Shown piece by piece: positions 36,695 to 48,605 of a stretch of DNA of 64,000 nt (position 1 is the stretch's first letter; every line of letters begins with the position of its first letter). The DNA lies in NCBI RefSeq assembly GCF_003416885.1, contig NZ_QVPD01000001.1, positions 137,715 to 201,714 of the forward strand, read 5' to 3'. This stretch comes from Cognatiluteimonas weifangensis. Lineage in GTDB: Bacteria > Pseudomonadota > Gammaproteobacteria > Xanthomonadales > Xanthomonadaceae. A program made the position numbers and the translations under genes. The notes beneath the pieces are model-generated. The model saw only the letters and a program-made list of their open reading frames with translations, did not search any database and was not told the origin of the DNA.

Positions 36695-37492
36695 CTACCC
36701 GCCGAAACGCTCGTCGAAGAATCCGCGCATGATCCGCTCGGCGCGGGTGGCGGCGCGCTCGTTGTAGAGGCAGCCGGGCGGGTTGTTCGCCTCCGGCAGC
36801 GCGAAACAGTGCACCGCGCCGCTGAAGTTGACGAACTGCCAGTCGGCGCCGGCGGCGTTCATTTCCCGCTCGAAGCCGGCGATGTCGCCGGCGGTGCCGC
36901 GGTCGTCGGCGCCGTTGAGCACCAGCAGGCTGGCCTTGACTGCGCCTTTTTCCGCGGGCATCGACGTGTCCAGGCCGCCGTGGAAGGTGGCGACCGCGGC
37001 GATGTCGGCACCGCTGCGCGCCAGTTCCAGCACCGTGGCGCCGCCGAAGCAGTAGCCGATCGCGCCGAGCTTCGCGGTATCCAGCGGCGCACCGGCCGCA
37101 TTCGCGCGCAGCACCTCCAGCGCCCGGTTGACGCGCGCGCGCAGCACACCGCGGTCGGCATACAGCGATTTGACCTGGGCCAGCGCCTGGTCGCTGTCCT
37201 TCGGCCGCACGCCGGCGCCGTAGACATCGGCCACCAGCACCACGTAATCGTCGCCGGCGATATGCTTGGCCTTGGCCACCGCGCTGTCGGTGACGCCCAT
37301 CCAGTCGGGCACCATCACCAGGCCGGGGCGCTTGATCGCATTGGCATCGTCGTACACCAGCACGCCGCTGAAGGCCTGCGCGCCGACCTTCCACTCCACC
37401 GTCTTCGTCTGCATCTTCGCCAGCGCCGGCGTCGCGCACAGCGCGAGCACGGCGACCGCAAGCCATCGCTGCAACCCAATCCTGGTCTTCAT
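36695..37492 (-). CDS. Secreted dienelactone-hydrolase-family protein
   Basis: A 265-residue alpha/beta-hydrolase of the dienelactone hydrolase family. The signal peptide (RWLAVAVLALCATPALA) makes it periplasmic, unlike classic catabolic enzymes. The triad is visible as Cys in AIGYCFGGATVLEL, Asp in VLNGADDRGTAG and His in FSGAVHCFALPEANN. VPDWMGVTDSAVAKA matches the family's substrate-side loop. No aromatic-degradation genes lie nearby, so substrate and role are unknown. It converges on ispB and borders the right-hand repeat region. Confidence 0.9.
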   Translation of the reverse strand: MKTRIGLQRWLAVAVLALCATPALAKMQTKTVEWKVGAQAFSGVLVYDDANAIKRPGLVMVPDWMGVTDSAVAKAKHIAGDDYVVLVADVYGAGVRPKDSDQALAQVKSLYADRGVLRARVNRALEVLRANAAGAPLDTAKLGAIGYCFGGATVLELARSGADIAAVATFHGGLDTSMPAEKGAVKASLLVLNGADDRGTAGDIAGFEREMNAAGADWQFVNFSGAVHCFALPEANNPPGCLYNERAATRAERIMRGFFDERFGG

Positions 37493-37640
37493 GGCGGCAC
37501 TCCGCGTCGGGGATTTCCTAGCCTATCCCAAGCCCGTGCACGCGGCCGTCCACGGCACCCCCACACGACGCACCGTGTCGATGTCGCTCCTCCACCGGGC
37601 ATGGGAACTTCCGCGGGAGAACCCGGTGTCCAGATCTTCG

Positions 37641-37807
37641 CGGGACACGCCGTGAATCCATCCTTCATGTGCGGAAACATCGCGGGGGAAGCCGGTGGCC
37701 CGGCCTGTGCGGGACACGCCGTGAATCCATCCTTCATGTACGGAAACATCGCGGGGGAAGCCGGTGGCCCGGCCTGTGCGGGACACGCCGTGAATCCATC
37801 CCTGGAG
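37641..37807. repeat. Exact-period 69-bp tandem repeat, about 2.4 copies
   Basis: Units start at 37641, 37710 and 37779, each with CGGGACACGCCGTGAATCCA, TCCTTCATGT(g/a)CGGAAACATC and GCGGGGGAAGCCGGTGGCCC. The first two are identical except for one base. The third breaks off after CCATCC, where it enters the inverted-repeat arm. 69 bp is a multiple of three, so open frames read through it, but no start, codon pattern or homology supports coding. Confidence 0.9.
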
Positions 37808-38057
37808 GCTCCTCGGCGGCATCCATGCCGCCGACGGTCCCGCACAGGCCGGGCCACCGGCTTCTGGCAAGTGAGTCGGCGCTTGTAAAAAAAGCCGCCG
37901 AAGCGACGATCTTCAATCTCGCCAAGTCGCCGCCCGGCGGGCTGGGGGTGCGGAGAGTGGACCATGGATGGTCCACGACCCGACTTAAAGACAGGAGGTC
38001 GTCAGGAGGGCGCAGCACCCCCAGCCCGTCGGGCGGCGACTCCCTCCGAAGCCGATC
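37781..38057. repeat. Right arm of the 280-bp inverted repeat flanking the rml block
   Basis: This is the reverse-complement partner of 30977-31257. Shared landmarks in order are ACACGCCGTGAAT, CTCCTCGGCGGCATCCATGC, CCGCACAGGCCGGGCCACC, AAAAAAGCCGCC(C)GAAGCGA, CTCGCCAAGTCGCCGCCC, GGGTGCGGAGAGTGG, CCGACTTAAAGACAGGAGG and CCGAAGCCGATC. The GGGCCATCCATGGCCC palindrome of the left arm reads GGACCATGGATGGTCC here, a compensatory pair of changes that keeps the dyad. Confidence 0.85.
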
Positions 38058-38593
38058 TCCCAAGGTCAGGCCATCAATGGCGCTTGCGCCCCGGCTTAAA
38101 GACAGGGTGTCGTCACGAGGGCGCAGCACCCCCAGCCCGCCGGGCGGCGACTCCCTCCAAAGCCGCTCTCCCGAGTCCAGGCCATGACTCGACGTCAGGC
38201 CAGGCATCGCCCGCGCCCAGACTAAAAGACAGGATGTCGTCAGGAGGGCGCAGCACCCCTGGCCCGCCCCTCCGAAGCCGATTTCCGGAGGTCAGATGAA
38301 AGTCCACCGGGCGACGTATTCCATCCGAAGCCGATCCCCGCAGCCGGGAAAAGCACCGCAAGACGATCGCGATCGAGAAACACTCGACCAGTTCGGCCGC
38401 GGAAGCGCGGCGCGCGCATGCTGCCTACCCCGAGCCGCGTTCCGATGGCTTGAAGACTGGATCCCGCTTTCGCGAGGATGAGGACAACGCTTCTTCAGGC
38501 CTTCCTCCAGACACGGCATCGTCGGAAGGCGCAGCCCCAGCCCGCCGAGCGGCGACTCTGGCCGAAGCCTCTCCCGCCATCGGGAGAGGAGCC
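38058..38593. repeat. Right-hand repeat array and remainder up to murD2
   Basis: Two more units of the GCTTAAAGACAGG...GTCGTCA(C/G)GAGGGCGCAGCACCCC...GGCGGCGACTCC family follow, leftward relative to the left array. The last is partly deleted (to about 38290). A diverged unit lies at about 38511-38575 (GGCATCGTCGGAAGGCGCAG...CGAGCGGCGACTC). The 61-codon frame at 38296-38481 has no recognisable features and I do not call it a gene. Confidence 0.8.
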
Positions 38594-41347
<2,754 letters not shown>

Positions 41348-41351
<4 letters not shown>

Positions 41352-43939
41352 TCGATGACATCCTCCGCCGGCAGCGCCCGCAGGTTGTAAGTGTTGGCCA
41401 TTGCCCGGCCGTAGGCGCCGGCGTCGGCCAGCAGCAGCACGTCGCCCTCGGCGGTGGCGGCCGGTAGCGCACGCTGGCGCCCGAGCACGTCGCCGGATTC
41501 GCAGATCGGGCCGACCACGTCGCACACCATCGTAGCGCCGGCGTCCGCACGCGACAGGTTGACGATCCCGTGGAACGCCTCGTACAGCGCCGGCCGCAGC
41601 AGCGCGTTCATGCCGGCGTCGCAGCCGACCCGGCGCACGCCGTCCTTCTCCACCACCTGGGTCGCGCGCAGCAGCAGCACGCCGCATTCGGCCACCAGGT
41701 AGCGGCCCGGCTCCACCGCCAGCGCGAACTGCGGATAGGCCGCCTTGATCACCGCCAGGTCGCGCGCCCAGCCGTCGAGATCGAACGGCGCGGCGTCGGG
41801 CAGGTACGGCACCGGCAGGCCGCCGCCGATATCGATGGTCGCCACCGTGCCGATGCGCTCGGCGAGGGTGGCGAGCTCGGCGTAGACCTCGCGCCAGTGC
41901 GCCGCCGGCTCGATCCCGCTGCCCAGGTGCGCGTGCAGGCCGACGATGCGCAGATCCCCTGCGCGGGCAGCCTCGAGGAACGCATCCAGCCGCGCCAGCG
42001 GCAAGCCGAACTTGGCCGCGCTGCCGCCGGTGCGGACCTTGGCGTGGTGGCCGTCGCCGCGGCCCAGGTCCAGCCGCAGCCACACTGCGCGGCCGCGCAG
42101 CAGGTCCGGCCAGCGCTGCAGCGCCTCGACGCTGTCGAGGGTGACGGTGACGCCACGGGCGAAGGCGGCCTCGTATTCGGCGCGCGGGGCGAAGCTGGGG
42201 GTGAACAGCACCCGCTCAGGCTCCAGCTCCGGCAGCGTGGCGAACACGTGCGCCAGCTCGCCGGCGGAGACGCATTCGAAGCCGAACCCCTCGGCCGCCA
42301 GCGCGCGCAGGATCGCCGGGTGCCAGTTGGCCTTGAGCGCGTAGTAGCGGCGGTCGATCGCGGCGACCGCGCCCAGGGCGCGGGCGCGCTCGCGCAGCGT
42401 CGCCAGGTCGTAGACGTAGCGCGGCGTGCCCTGCGCGGCCAGTCGCAGCAACGTCTCGCGCCGCTGCTCCCACCACGGCGGCGCGCGCCGCGCGCGGCCG
42501 TGCGCGATCTGCTGCCAGCTCGGGCCGAACACGCCGGGGTCGTGCATCGGCATCGCGCCGCTGCGCTCCAGCTCGGCGTGCAGCAGCGGCAACAGGCCGT
42601 CGGCGTCGGCCTCGTCGATGACGAAGGTCAGGTTGAGGTCGTTGGAGGACTGCGACAGCAGGTGCACGCGCTCGCGCCCGAACGTGGCCCAGACGTCGCC
42701 CAGCCGGTGCAGCAGCGAACGCATGCCGCGCCCGACTAGGGTGATCGCCGCGCACGGCACGATCACCTTGACCCGGCACACCTGCGCCAGGTCCGCGCTG
42801 AGCGCCTCGATCACGTTGCTGCTGACCAGGTTGTCGCTGGGGTCCAGCGACACGGTGACGTTGGTTTCCGACGAGCCGATCAGGTCCACCGACAGGCCGT
42901 GGCGCTTGAAGCGCTCGAAGATGTCGGCGAGGAAGCCGACCTGCTGCCACATGCCGATCGATTCCATCGACACCAGCACGATGCCGTTGCGGCGGCTGAC
43001 CGCCTTGACCCCGGGCACGGTCGCGGCGCTGGCGTCGATCCGGGTACCGGGCAGGTCCGGGCGCGCGGTGTCCAGGATCGCCATCGGCACGCGCGCGTCG
43101 CGACACGGCGCGATCGCGCGCGGGTGCAGCACCTTGGCGCCGGTGGTGGCGATTTCCTGCGCCTCGGCATAGTCCAGCCGCGCCAGCAGCCGCGCCTCCG
43201 GCACGATCCGCGGATTGGCGCTGAACAGACCGGGCACGTCGGTCCAGATCTCCACCCGTTGCGCCTGCAGCAGCGCACCGAAATACGCGGCCGAGGTGTC
43301 GGAGCCGCCGCGGCCGAGGATCGCGCTGCCGCCGTCGCCGTGGCGGGCGATGAACCCCTGGGTCAGCAGCAGCCGCGCCGGCTGTGCGGCGAAGCGCGCG
43401 CGCCAGGCGGCGTCGGCCTGGTGCCGGCACGACGCCGACAGCCGCGTCGACCAGGCGTTCTGGTTCGGCAATGCCACGGCATCCAGCCAGTCGCGCGCGT
43501 CGCACCAGCCGAAGTCCAGGCCCTGCGCGCGCAGGTAGGCGGCGCCCAGCGTGGACGACAGCAGCTCGCCCTGCGCCAGCACCTCGGCCTGCCAGGCCAG
43601 CGTGCGCGCGGCGGCACGCGGATCGACCGCCAGCGCCTGCAGCGCGGCCAGGCGCGCGCCGAGCACGGTGTCCGGGTCCAGGTCCAGTTCGACGGCAAAG
43701 GCGCGGTGGCGTTCCGCCAGCGCCGCGGCGCGGCCGGCGCGGTCGCCGTCGCCGTCGCCGTCGGCGATCGCCTGCAGCGCGTTGGTCACCCCCGACAGCG
43801 CCGACACCACCACCAGCACGCGCGCATCGGCCGCGCCCGCGCGCTCGCGCGCCAGCCGACCGATGGTGTCCCAGCGCTCGCGGCGCGACACCGAAGTGCC
43901 GCCGAACTTGAGCACCAGCCAGCGGTCGGGGAGGGTCAT
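41348..43939 (-). CDS. lysAC: Bifunctional aspartate kinase/diaminopimelate decarboxylase
   Basis: A fused enzyme of about 863 residues covering the first and last steps of the DAP-lysine pathway. The N-terminal aspartokinase has LVLKFGGTSVS at 10-18, GRGGSDTSAAYFGALL and WTDVPGLFSANPRIV, followed by ACT domains (VSMESIGMWQQVGFLADIF and SQSSNDLNLTFV). From about residue 485 comes a fold-type-III DAP decarboxylase with PLP-lysine YYALKANWH (Lys536), FECVSAGELAHV, HLGSGIEP, IDIGGGLPVPY and CDVVGPICESGD. The start MTLPDRW is preferred; an ATG four codons upstream is possible. It is the first gene of the lysAC-murL-murD2 operon. Confidence 0.94.
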
Positions 43940-44059
43940 GGCGGGAAACATCGGAACCGTGGCAGCGCAGGCGCCGGGCCGGCGCCGGAAACCCGTAGAA
44001 TCCGGCGCCTGTCCCATGCCGGGCAGGAAGCCGCAATTCTAGTCGAAGGCCCCGCCTGC

Positions 44060-44935
44060 ATGACCGCCCGACGCTATCTGCAACTGGACGTGTTCGCCGA
44101 TCGCCCCGGCGCCGGCAATCCGCTGGCAGTGGTGCTGGACGCGCAGGGCCTGGACGCGGCCACGATGCAGGCGATCGCGCGCTGGACGCGGCTGCCGGAA
44201 ACCACGTTCGTGTTCCCGGCCACCGAGCCCGGAGCCAGCTACCGCCTGCGCATCTTCAGTCCCCGCCACGAGGTGCCCTTCGCCGGGCATCCGAGCGTGG
44301 GCACGGCGCACGCCGTGCTCGAGGCCGGACTGGCGGCGCCGCGCGACGGCCTGCTGCTGCAGGAAGGCGTCGCCGGGGTATTGCCGTTGCGGGTGGACGG
44401 CAGCGGCCGCCGCCGCACCATCGCCGTGCGCACGCCGCGGGCGCAGGTGCTGGAGGTCGCCAGCACGGACGATCCGCGCCTGCGCGAGGCCCTGCGCGGG
44501 CTGCCGGCCGGCGCGCTGCCGCCGGCGCTGGTGGACGGCGGCCGCCGCTGGTGGCTGGCGCACGTGGCCGACGAAGCGGCCTTGCGCGCAGCGACCCCGG
44601 ACTGGGCCGCGATCGCGGCCCTGGCGCAGGCCACCGGCAGCATGGGCGTGTGCGCGTTCGCGCGCAGCGACGACCCGGTCTACTACCTGGCCGTGCGCGC
44701 GTTCGTCGGCGCGCCGGCTCAGTTCGAGGACGCCGCCTCGGGCGCGGCCAACGCCACCCTGGCCGCGTGGCTGGCCGCACGCGGCGCACTGCCGGGCGCG
44801 GGCGGCTTCTACCGCGTCAGCCAGGGCCGCGAGGTCGGCCACGACGCGATCATCGAACTGACGGTGGACGCCGCCGGGGACGTGTGGTCCGGCGGCCGCG
44901 TCTGCAGCGTGATCAGCGGCCAGCTTGCCTGGTGA
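44060..44935 (+). CDS. PhzF-family isomerase/epimerase-like protein
   Basis: A 291-residue member of the PhzF family (diaminopimelate-epimerase fold, two domains). RRYLQLDVFADRPGAGNPLAVV is the N-terminal signature, RLPETTFVFPA carries the catalytic Glu region, and IFSPRHEVPFAGHPSVGTAHAV and AQFEDAASGAANATLAAWL (DPxTGSA-like) follow. Family members outside phenazine clusters have unknown substrates, and no phenazine genes lie nearby. It is divergent from lysAC, with a 120-bp gap. Confidence 0.88.
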   Translation: MTARRYLQLDVFADRPGAGNPLAVVLDAQGLDAATMQAIARWTRLPETTFVFPATEPGASYRLRIFSPRHEVPFAGHPSVGTAHAVLEAGLAAPRDGLLLQEGVAGVLPLRVDGSGRRRTIAVRTPRAQVLEVASTDDPRLREALRGLPAGALPPALVDGGRRWWLAHVADEAALRAATPDWAAIAALAQATGSMGVCAFARSDDPVYYLAVRAFVGAPAQFEDAASGAANATLAAWLAARGALPGAGGFYRVSQGREVGHDAIIELTVDAAGDVWSGGRVCSVISGQLAW

Positions 44936-45058
44936 GCGGATGTCCTCGCGCGCGGCGGCGCGCGGCGCAGGGCGTGCACGGCGATCGAATACGGCGGCAT
45001 CCCGCCGGCGACCGGCGGATCCCGCCGCGCGACCGCATCGCAGCCGCGCGCTACCGGA

Positions 45059-45490
45059 TCAGGCCAGCGTGGCCTGCAGGCTGATCGGCACCGCGCTGAG
45101 CGCGCGCGAGACCGGGCAGTTCTTCTCCGCGTCCTCGGCCAGCGCCCGAAACCGGGCCGGGTCGATGCCGGGCACGTGCGCGGTCACCTTGAGCCGGATC
45201 GCCGCCAGCGACGGCCCGCCGTCCAGCGACAGGTCGACCTCGGCGCGGGTATCCAGCGCCGCCGGCGGGTGCCCGGCGTCGCCCAGCCTGGCCGCCAGCG
45301 CCATGCTGAAGCAGCCGGCATGCGCGGCGGCGATCAGTTCCTCCGGATTGGTCCCCTTGCCGTCGCCGAAACGGCTGTTGAAGCCGTACGGGGTGTCCAC
45401 CAGCAGGCCGCTGGCGGGCGTCCCCAGCGTGCCGCGCCCGGACTTCAGATCGCCTTCCCAATGCGCCACGGCGTAGCGCGAAATGTCCAT
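45059..45490 (-). CDS. osmC: OsmC-like peroxiredoxin
   Basis: A 143-residue OsmC/Ohr-superfamily protein that reduces organic hydroperoxides. Catalytic Cys residues lie in AAHAGCFSMALAARLG and EKNCPVSRALS. GKGTNPEELIAAAHAGCF is the family core and the N-terminus DISRYAVAHWEGDLKSGRG is OsmC-like. The start at 45490 is the first ATG with family character. It is convergent with the PhzF-like gene and divergent from the EF-G paralogue. The 267-bp gap to that gene shows no recognisable feature. Confidence 0.92.
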   Translation of the reverse strand: MDISRYAVAHWEGDLKSGRGTLGTPASGLLVDTPYGFNSRFGDGKGTNPEELIAAAHAGCFSMALAARLGDAGHPPAALDTRAEVDLSLDGGPSLAAIRLKVTAHVPGIDPARFRALAEDAEKNCPVSRALSAVPISLQATLA

Positions 45491-45757
45491 GTCGAGACCT
45501 CCTGCACTGCGGACGGGACGCCAACCTACCGATGGCGGCGTGAGCGCCGCATGCGCGGCAGTCGCCCGCGGCTTGACCGCCGTCGCCGGCTGGGGGACGC
45601 TTGTCTGCCGGTGCCTGCGTACCGGTACCCGCCATGACCGCCCGCCGAGCGCCTGCTCGGACGGTGGCGACTCCGCTGCGGACAGCCATGACGGCCCGTT
45701 TTCTGACCACCCGGTTCCCGGCGCCACGCCCGGGCCGGGCAAGGGAGCAACGGCCGC

Positions 45758-47818
45758 ATGTCCTACTCGACCCAGCAGATCCGCAACGTGGCCCTGGCGG
45801 GCCATCCCGGCGCCGGCAAAACCACCCTGTTCGAAGCCCTGCTGCAGGCCGGCGGCGCGATCCAGGCGGCAGGCACGGTCGAACGCGGCACCACGGTGTC
45901 GGATTTCGACCCGATCGAGAAGCAGCGCGGCCATTCCATCGATGCCGCCATCGCCGGCATTGACTACGGCGTCGGCCGCGAACCGATCCACCTCAACCTG
46001 ATCGACACCCCCGGCTATCCGGATTTCCGCGGTCCCACGCTGTCGGCGCTGGCTGCGGTCGACACCGTCGCGGTCGTGGTCGACGCCGACGCCGGGATCG
46101 GCCACGGCACCCGGCGGATGCTGGAGTACGCCCGCGATCGCGGCCTGTGCCGCGCGCTGGTGGTCAACCGGATCGATCACGCCGGCGCCGACTGCGCGGG
46201 TCTGCTGGATGAGTTGCGCACGCGCTTCGGCCCGGAGCTGCTGCCGCTCAACCTGCCGGCGGACGGCGGCACGCGGGTGGTGGACTGCTTCGGCAGCGAC
46301 GCCGGCAGCAGCGACCTGGGCCCGGTCGCGCAGTGGCACCAGAAGATCATCGACCAGGTGGTCGAGATCGACGAGACGATGATGGACCGCTACCTGGACC
46401 AGGGCGAGGGCGGGCTCTCGGGCCAGGAGCTGCACGACGCCTTCGAGCGATGCCTGCGCGAGGGCCACCTGGTGCCGGTGTGCTTCGTTTCCGCGCGCAC
46501 CGGCGTCGGGGTGAAGGAGTTGCTCGGCATCGTCGCGAGCCTGTTCCCGCATCCGGGCGAGGCCAATCCGCCGCCGTTCGTGAAAGGCGCCGGCGCCGAG
46601 GCGACCCCGATCCGGGCCAGGCCGGATCCGGACGCGCACGTCATCGCCGACGTCTTCAAGATCGTCAACGACCCTTTCGTCGGCAAGCTCGGCGTGTTCC
46701 GCGTCCACCAGGGCACGGTGCGCCGGGACGCGCAGCTGTTCGTCGACGACGGCAAGAAGCCGTTCAAGGTCGCGCACCTGTTCAAGCTGCACGGCAAGGA
46801 CCACGTGGAGATCGAACAGGCGATCCCCGGCGACATCGCCGCGGTGGCCAAGGTCGAGGACCTGCACTTCGACGCGGTGCTGCACGACAGCCACGACGAG
46901 GACCGGATCCGCCTGGCGCCGATGGCCTACCCGCGGCCGATGTTCGGGCTGGCGGTGGAGGCCGCGAGCAAGGGCCAGGAGCAGAAGCTGTCGGCCGCGC
47001 TGCACAAGCTCGCCGAGGAGGATCCCGCGTTCGCTGTCGAACACCACGCCGAGCTCAACGAGACCGTGCTGCGCGGGCTCTCCGACCTGCACCTGCGGGT
47101 GATGCTGGAGCGGCTGAAGGACAAGTACGGGGTGGAAGTGGTCACGCATCCGCCGCGGATCGCCTACCGCGAAACCGTCAGCGCCGGCGCCGAGGGCCAT
47201 CACCGGCACAAGAAGCAGACCGGCGGCGCCGGACAGTTCGGCGAGGTGTTCCTGCGGATCGAGCCGCTGCCGCGCGGCGCCGGTTTCGAGTTCGCCGACG
47301 AGGTCAAGGGCGGCGCCATCCCCGGGCAGTTCATCCCCGCGGTCGAGAAGGGCGTGCGCCAGGTGCTGGCCAGCGGCGCGGTCGCCGGCTATCCGCTGCA
47401 GGACCTGCGCGTGACCGTGTACGACGGCAAGTACCACAGCGTCGACAGCAAGGAGGTCGCGTTCGTGGCGGCCGGGAAAAAGGCCTTCCTGGACGCCATC
47501 GCCAAGGCCGGCCCGCAGGTGCTGGAGCCGATCGTGACGCTGGAGGTGTCGGCGCCGGAGCAGCACATGGGCGACATCAGCGGCGGCCTGGCGGCCAAGC
47601 GCGCGCGCATCAACGGTACCGATTCGGTGCGCGGCGGCGAGATCGTGATTCGGGCGCAGGTACCGCTGTCGGAGCTGGAAGGCTATGCCGCGGAGCTGAA
47701 ATCGATCACCGCCGGTCGCGGCCGTTATGCCCTGGATTTCAGCCATTACGAGCCGGTTCCGGCGCAGGTGCAGCAGAAGCTGATGGCGGCGTACAAGCCC
47801 CGGCGCGAGGAAGAGTGA
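45758..47818 (+). CDS. Elongation factor G-like GTPase (EF-G paralogue)
   Basis: A 686-residue translational GTPase of the EF-G-like group. G1 is GHPGAGKTT (15-23) in place of the canonical AHIDAGKTT. RGHSIDAA holds the switch-I threonine position as Ser, LIDTPGYPDF is G3 with Tyr for the usual His after PG, and G4 is VVNRIDH (Arg replaces Lys in NKxD). Domains II-V follow with HRHKKQTGGAGQFGEVFLRI and GKYHSVDSKEVAFVAAGKKAF. Such paralogues (EFG-II or FusA2-like) accompany normal EF-G; their role is unclear. No rps or tuf genes flank it, so it is not the main fusA. Confidence 0.9.
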   Translation: MSYSTQQIRNVALAGHPGAGKTTLFEALLQAGGAIQAAGTVERGTTVSDFDPIEKQRGHSIDAAIAGIDYGVGREPIHLNLIDTPGYPDFRGPTLSALAAVDTVAVVVDADAGIGHGTRRMLEYARDRGLCRALVVNRIDHAGADCAGLLDELRTRFGPELLPLNLPADGGTRVVDCFGSDAGSSDLGPVAQWHQKIIDQVVEIDETMMDRYLDQGEGGLSGQELHDAFERCLREGHLVPVCFVSARTGVGVKELLGIVASLFPHPGEANPPPFVKGAGAEATPIRARPDPDAHVIADVFKIVNDPFVGKLGVFRVHQGTVRRDAQLFVDDGKKPFKVAHLFKLHGKDHVEIEQAIPGDIAAVAKVEDLHFDAVLHDSHDEDRIRLAPMAYPRPMFGLAVEAASKGQEQKLSAALHKLAEEDPAFAVEHHAELNETVLRGLSDLHLRVMLERLKDKYGVEVVTHPPRIAYRETVSAGAEGHHRHKKQTGGAGQFGEVFLRIEPLPRGAGFEFADEVKGGAIPGQFIPAVEKGVRQVLASGAVAGYPLQDLRVTVYDGKYHSVDSKEVAFVAAGKKAFLDAIAKAGPQVLEPIVTLEVSAPEQHMGDISGGLAAKRARINGTDSVRGGEIVIRAQVPLSELEGYAAELKSITAGRGRYALDFSHYEPVPAQVQQKLMAAYKPRREEE

Positions 47819-47886
47819 CGCCCCCGGATGCCCGTCCGGCACAGTCGCCGCGGCGAATAAACCCGAAAAAAAGCCGCTTTCGGGAC

Positions 47887-47915
47887 TTGGCGGCGGCGCG
47901 GACTTGCCCTACATT
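47887..47915 (+). promoter_or_regulatory. Candidate sigma-70 promoter of the HU-like gene
   Basis: TTGGCG (47887-47892) and TACATT (47910-47915) are separated by 17 bp. The -10 is about 74 bp upstream of the ATG, leaving an untranslated leader containing CAGGACATATATG at its end. Confidence 0.5.
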
Positions 47916-47988
47916 TCGTGTGCCGAGGGGATTTCCAGGCACCGATTCCATACCGACCGATCCAACCACCGAGTACCACAGGACATAT

Positions 47989-48369
47989 ATGGCGAAGAAG
48001 AAGGCGACAAAGAAGGCCGCTCCGAAGAAGGCCGCTGCCAAGCCGGCCGCACCGAAGCCGATCAAGGAAGCCCTGAGCAAGTCCGGGCTGGTGGCGTACA
48101 TCGCCGAAGCCAGCGGCATCGCCGCACGCGACGTGCGCGCGGTGATGGGCGCGCTGGAAGGCGCGGTCCACGGCTCCATCAGCAAGAAGGGCGCGGGCAC
48201 CTTCACCCTGCCCGGCCTGCTGAAGATCACCGCGGTCAACGTGCCGGCCAAGCCCAAGCGCAAGGGCATCAACCCGTTCACCAAGGAAGAGCAGTGGTTC
48301 GCCGCCAAGCCCGCCTCGGTGAAGGTCAAGGTGCGCCCGCTGAAGAAGCTCAAGGACGCCGCGGCCTGA
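47989..48369 (+). CDS. HU-family DNA-binding protein with a Lys/Ala-rich N-terminus
   Basis: A 126-residue nucleoid protein. Residues 1-28 are a histone-H1-like Lys/Ala/Pro-rich tail (AKKKATKKAAPKKAA..). The HU domain starts at about IKEALSKSGLVAYIAEASGI, with FTLPGLLKITAVNVPAKPKR as the DNA-arm region and GINPFTKEEQWFAAKPASV following. It is longer than canonical HU by the tail and by about 10 residues at the end. AGGA lies five bases upstream of the ATG. A strong promoter candidate and a double hairpin terminator suggest an abundant independent transcript. Confidence 0.9.
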   Translation: MAKKKATKKAAPKKAAAKPAAPKPIKEALSKSGLVAYIAEASGIAARDVRAVMGALEGAVHGSISKKGAGTFTLPGLLKITAVNVPAKPKRKGINPFTKEEQWFAAKPASVKVKVRPLKKLKDAAA

Positions 48370-48385
48370 TCGTCGCCACGTTACG

Positions 48386-48446
48386 CCGGTGCGGTTCGCC
48401 GCACCGGACCGAAAGGCCGGAATCCCGAGGGATTCCGGCCTTTTTC
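48386..48446 (+). terminator. UUCG-capped hairpin plus Rho-independent terminator after HU
   Basis: Two hairpins follow the gene. The first is CCGGTGCGG-TTCG-CCGCACCGG (48386-48407), a perfect 9-bp stem with a UUCG tetraloop. The second is GGCCGGAATCCC..GGATTCCGGCC followed by TTTTT (48415-48445), a textbook terminator. The first may be a 3' protective structure. Confidence 0.9.
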
Positions 48447-48605
48447 GTTTGCCGGTTGCGGATGCCGCCGCGCGCACCGCGCATGCCGCGCGCGTCCGGG
48501 CGGGGACCGCTGTCCGCGCCGCGCGCGACGCGCTAGCATCGCCGCGTCGCCGTCCCCACCCGCGACTTCGTCCCCCCGGGCCTTCCCTCGATTCGGAGTC
48601 ATCCC

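Noticed and set aside
37669..38187. Open frame with a 23-residue peptide repeat
   Set aside because: Results from a 69-bp non-coding tandem repeat whose length is a multiple of three.
38296..38481. Small frame after the right repeat array
   Set aside because: No ribosome-binding site, domain or conserved neighbour supports it.
30712..38593. Composite transposon carrying rml genes
   Set aside because: No transposase, target-site duplication or terminal CA dinucleotides could be identified; kept only as an inverted-repeat observation.
44060..44935. Phenazine biosynthesis cluster
   Set aside because: Only a lone PhzF-family gene; no other phz genes nearby.
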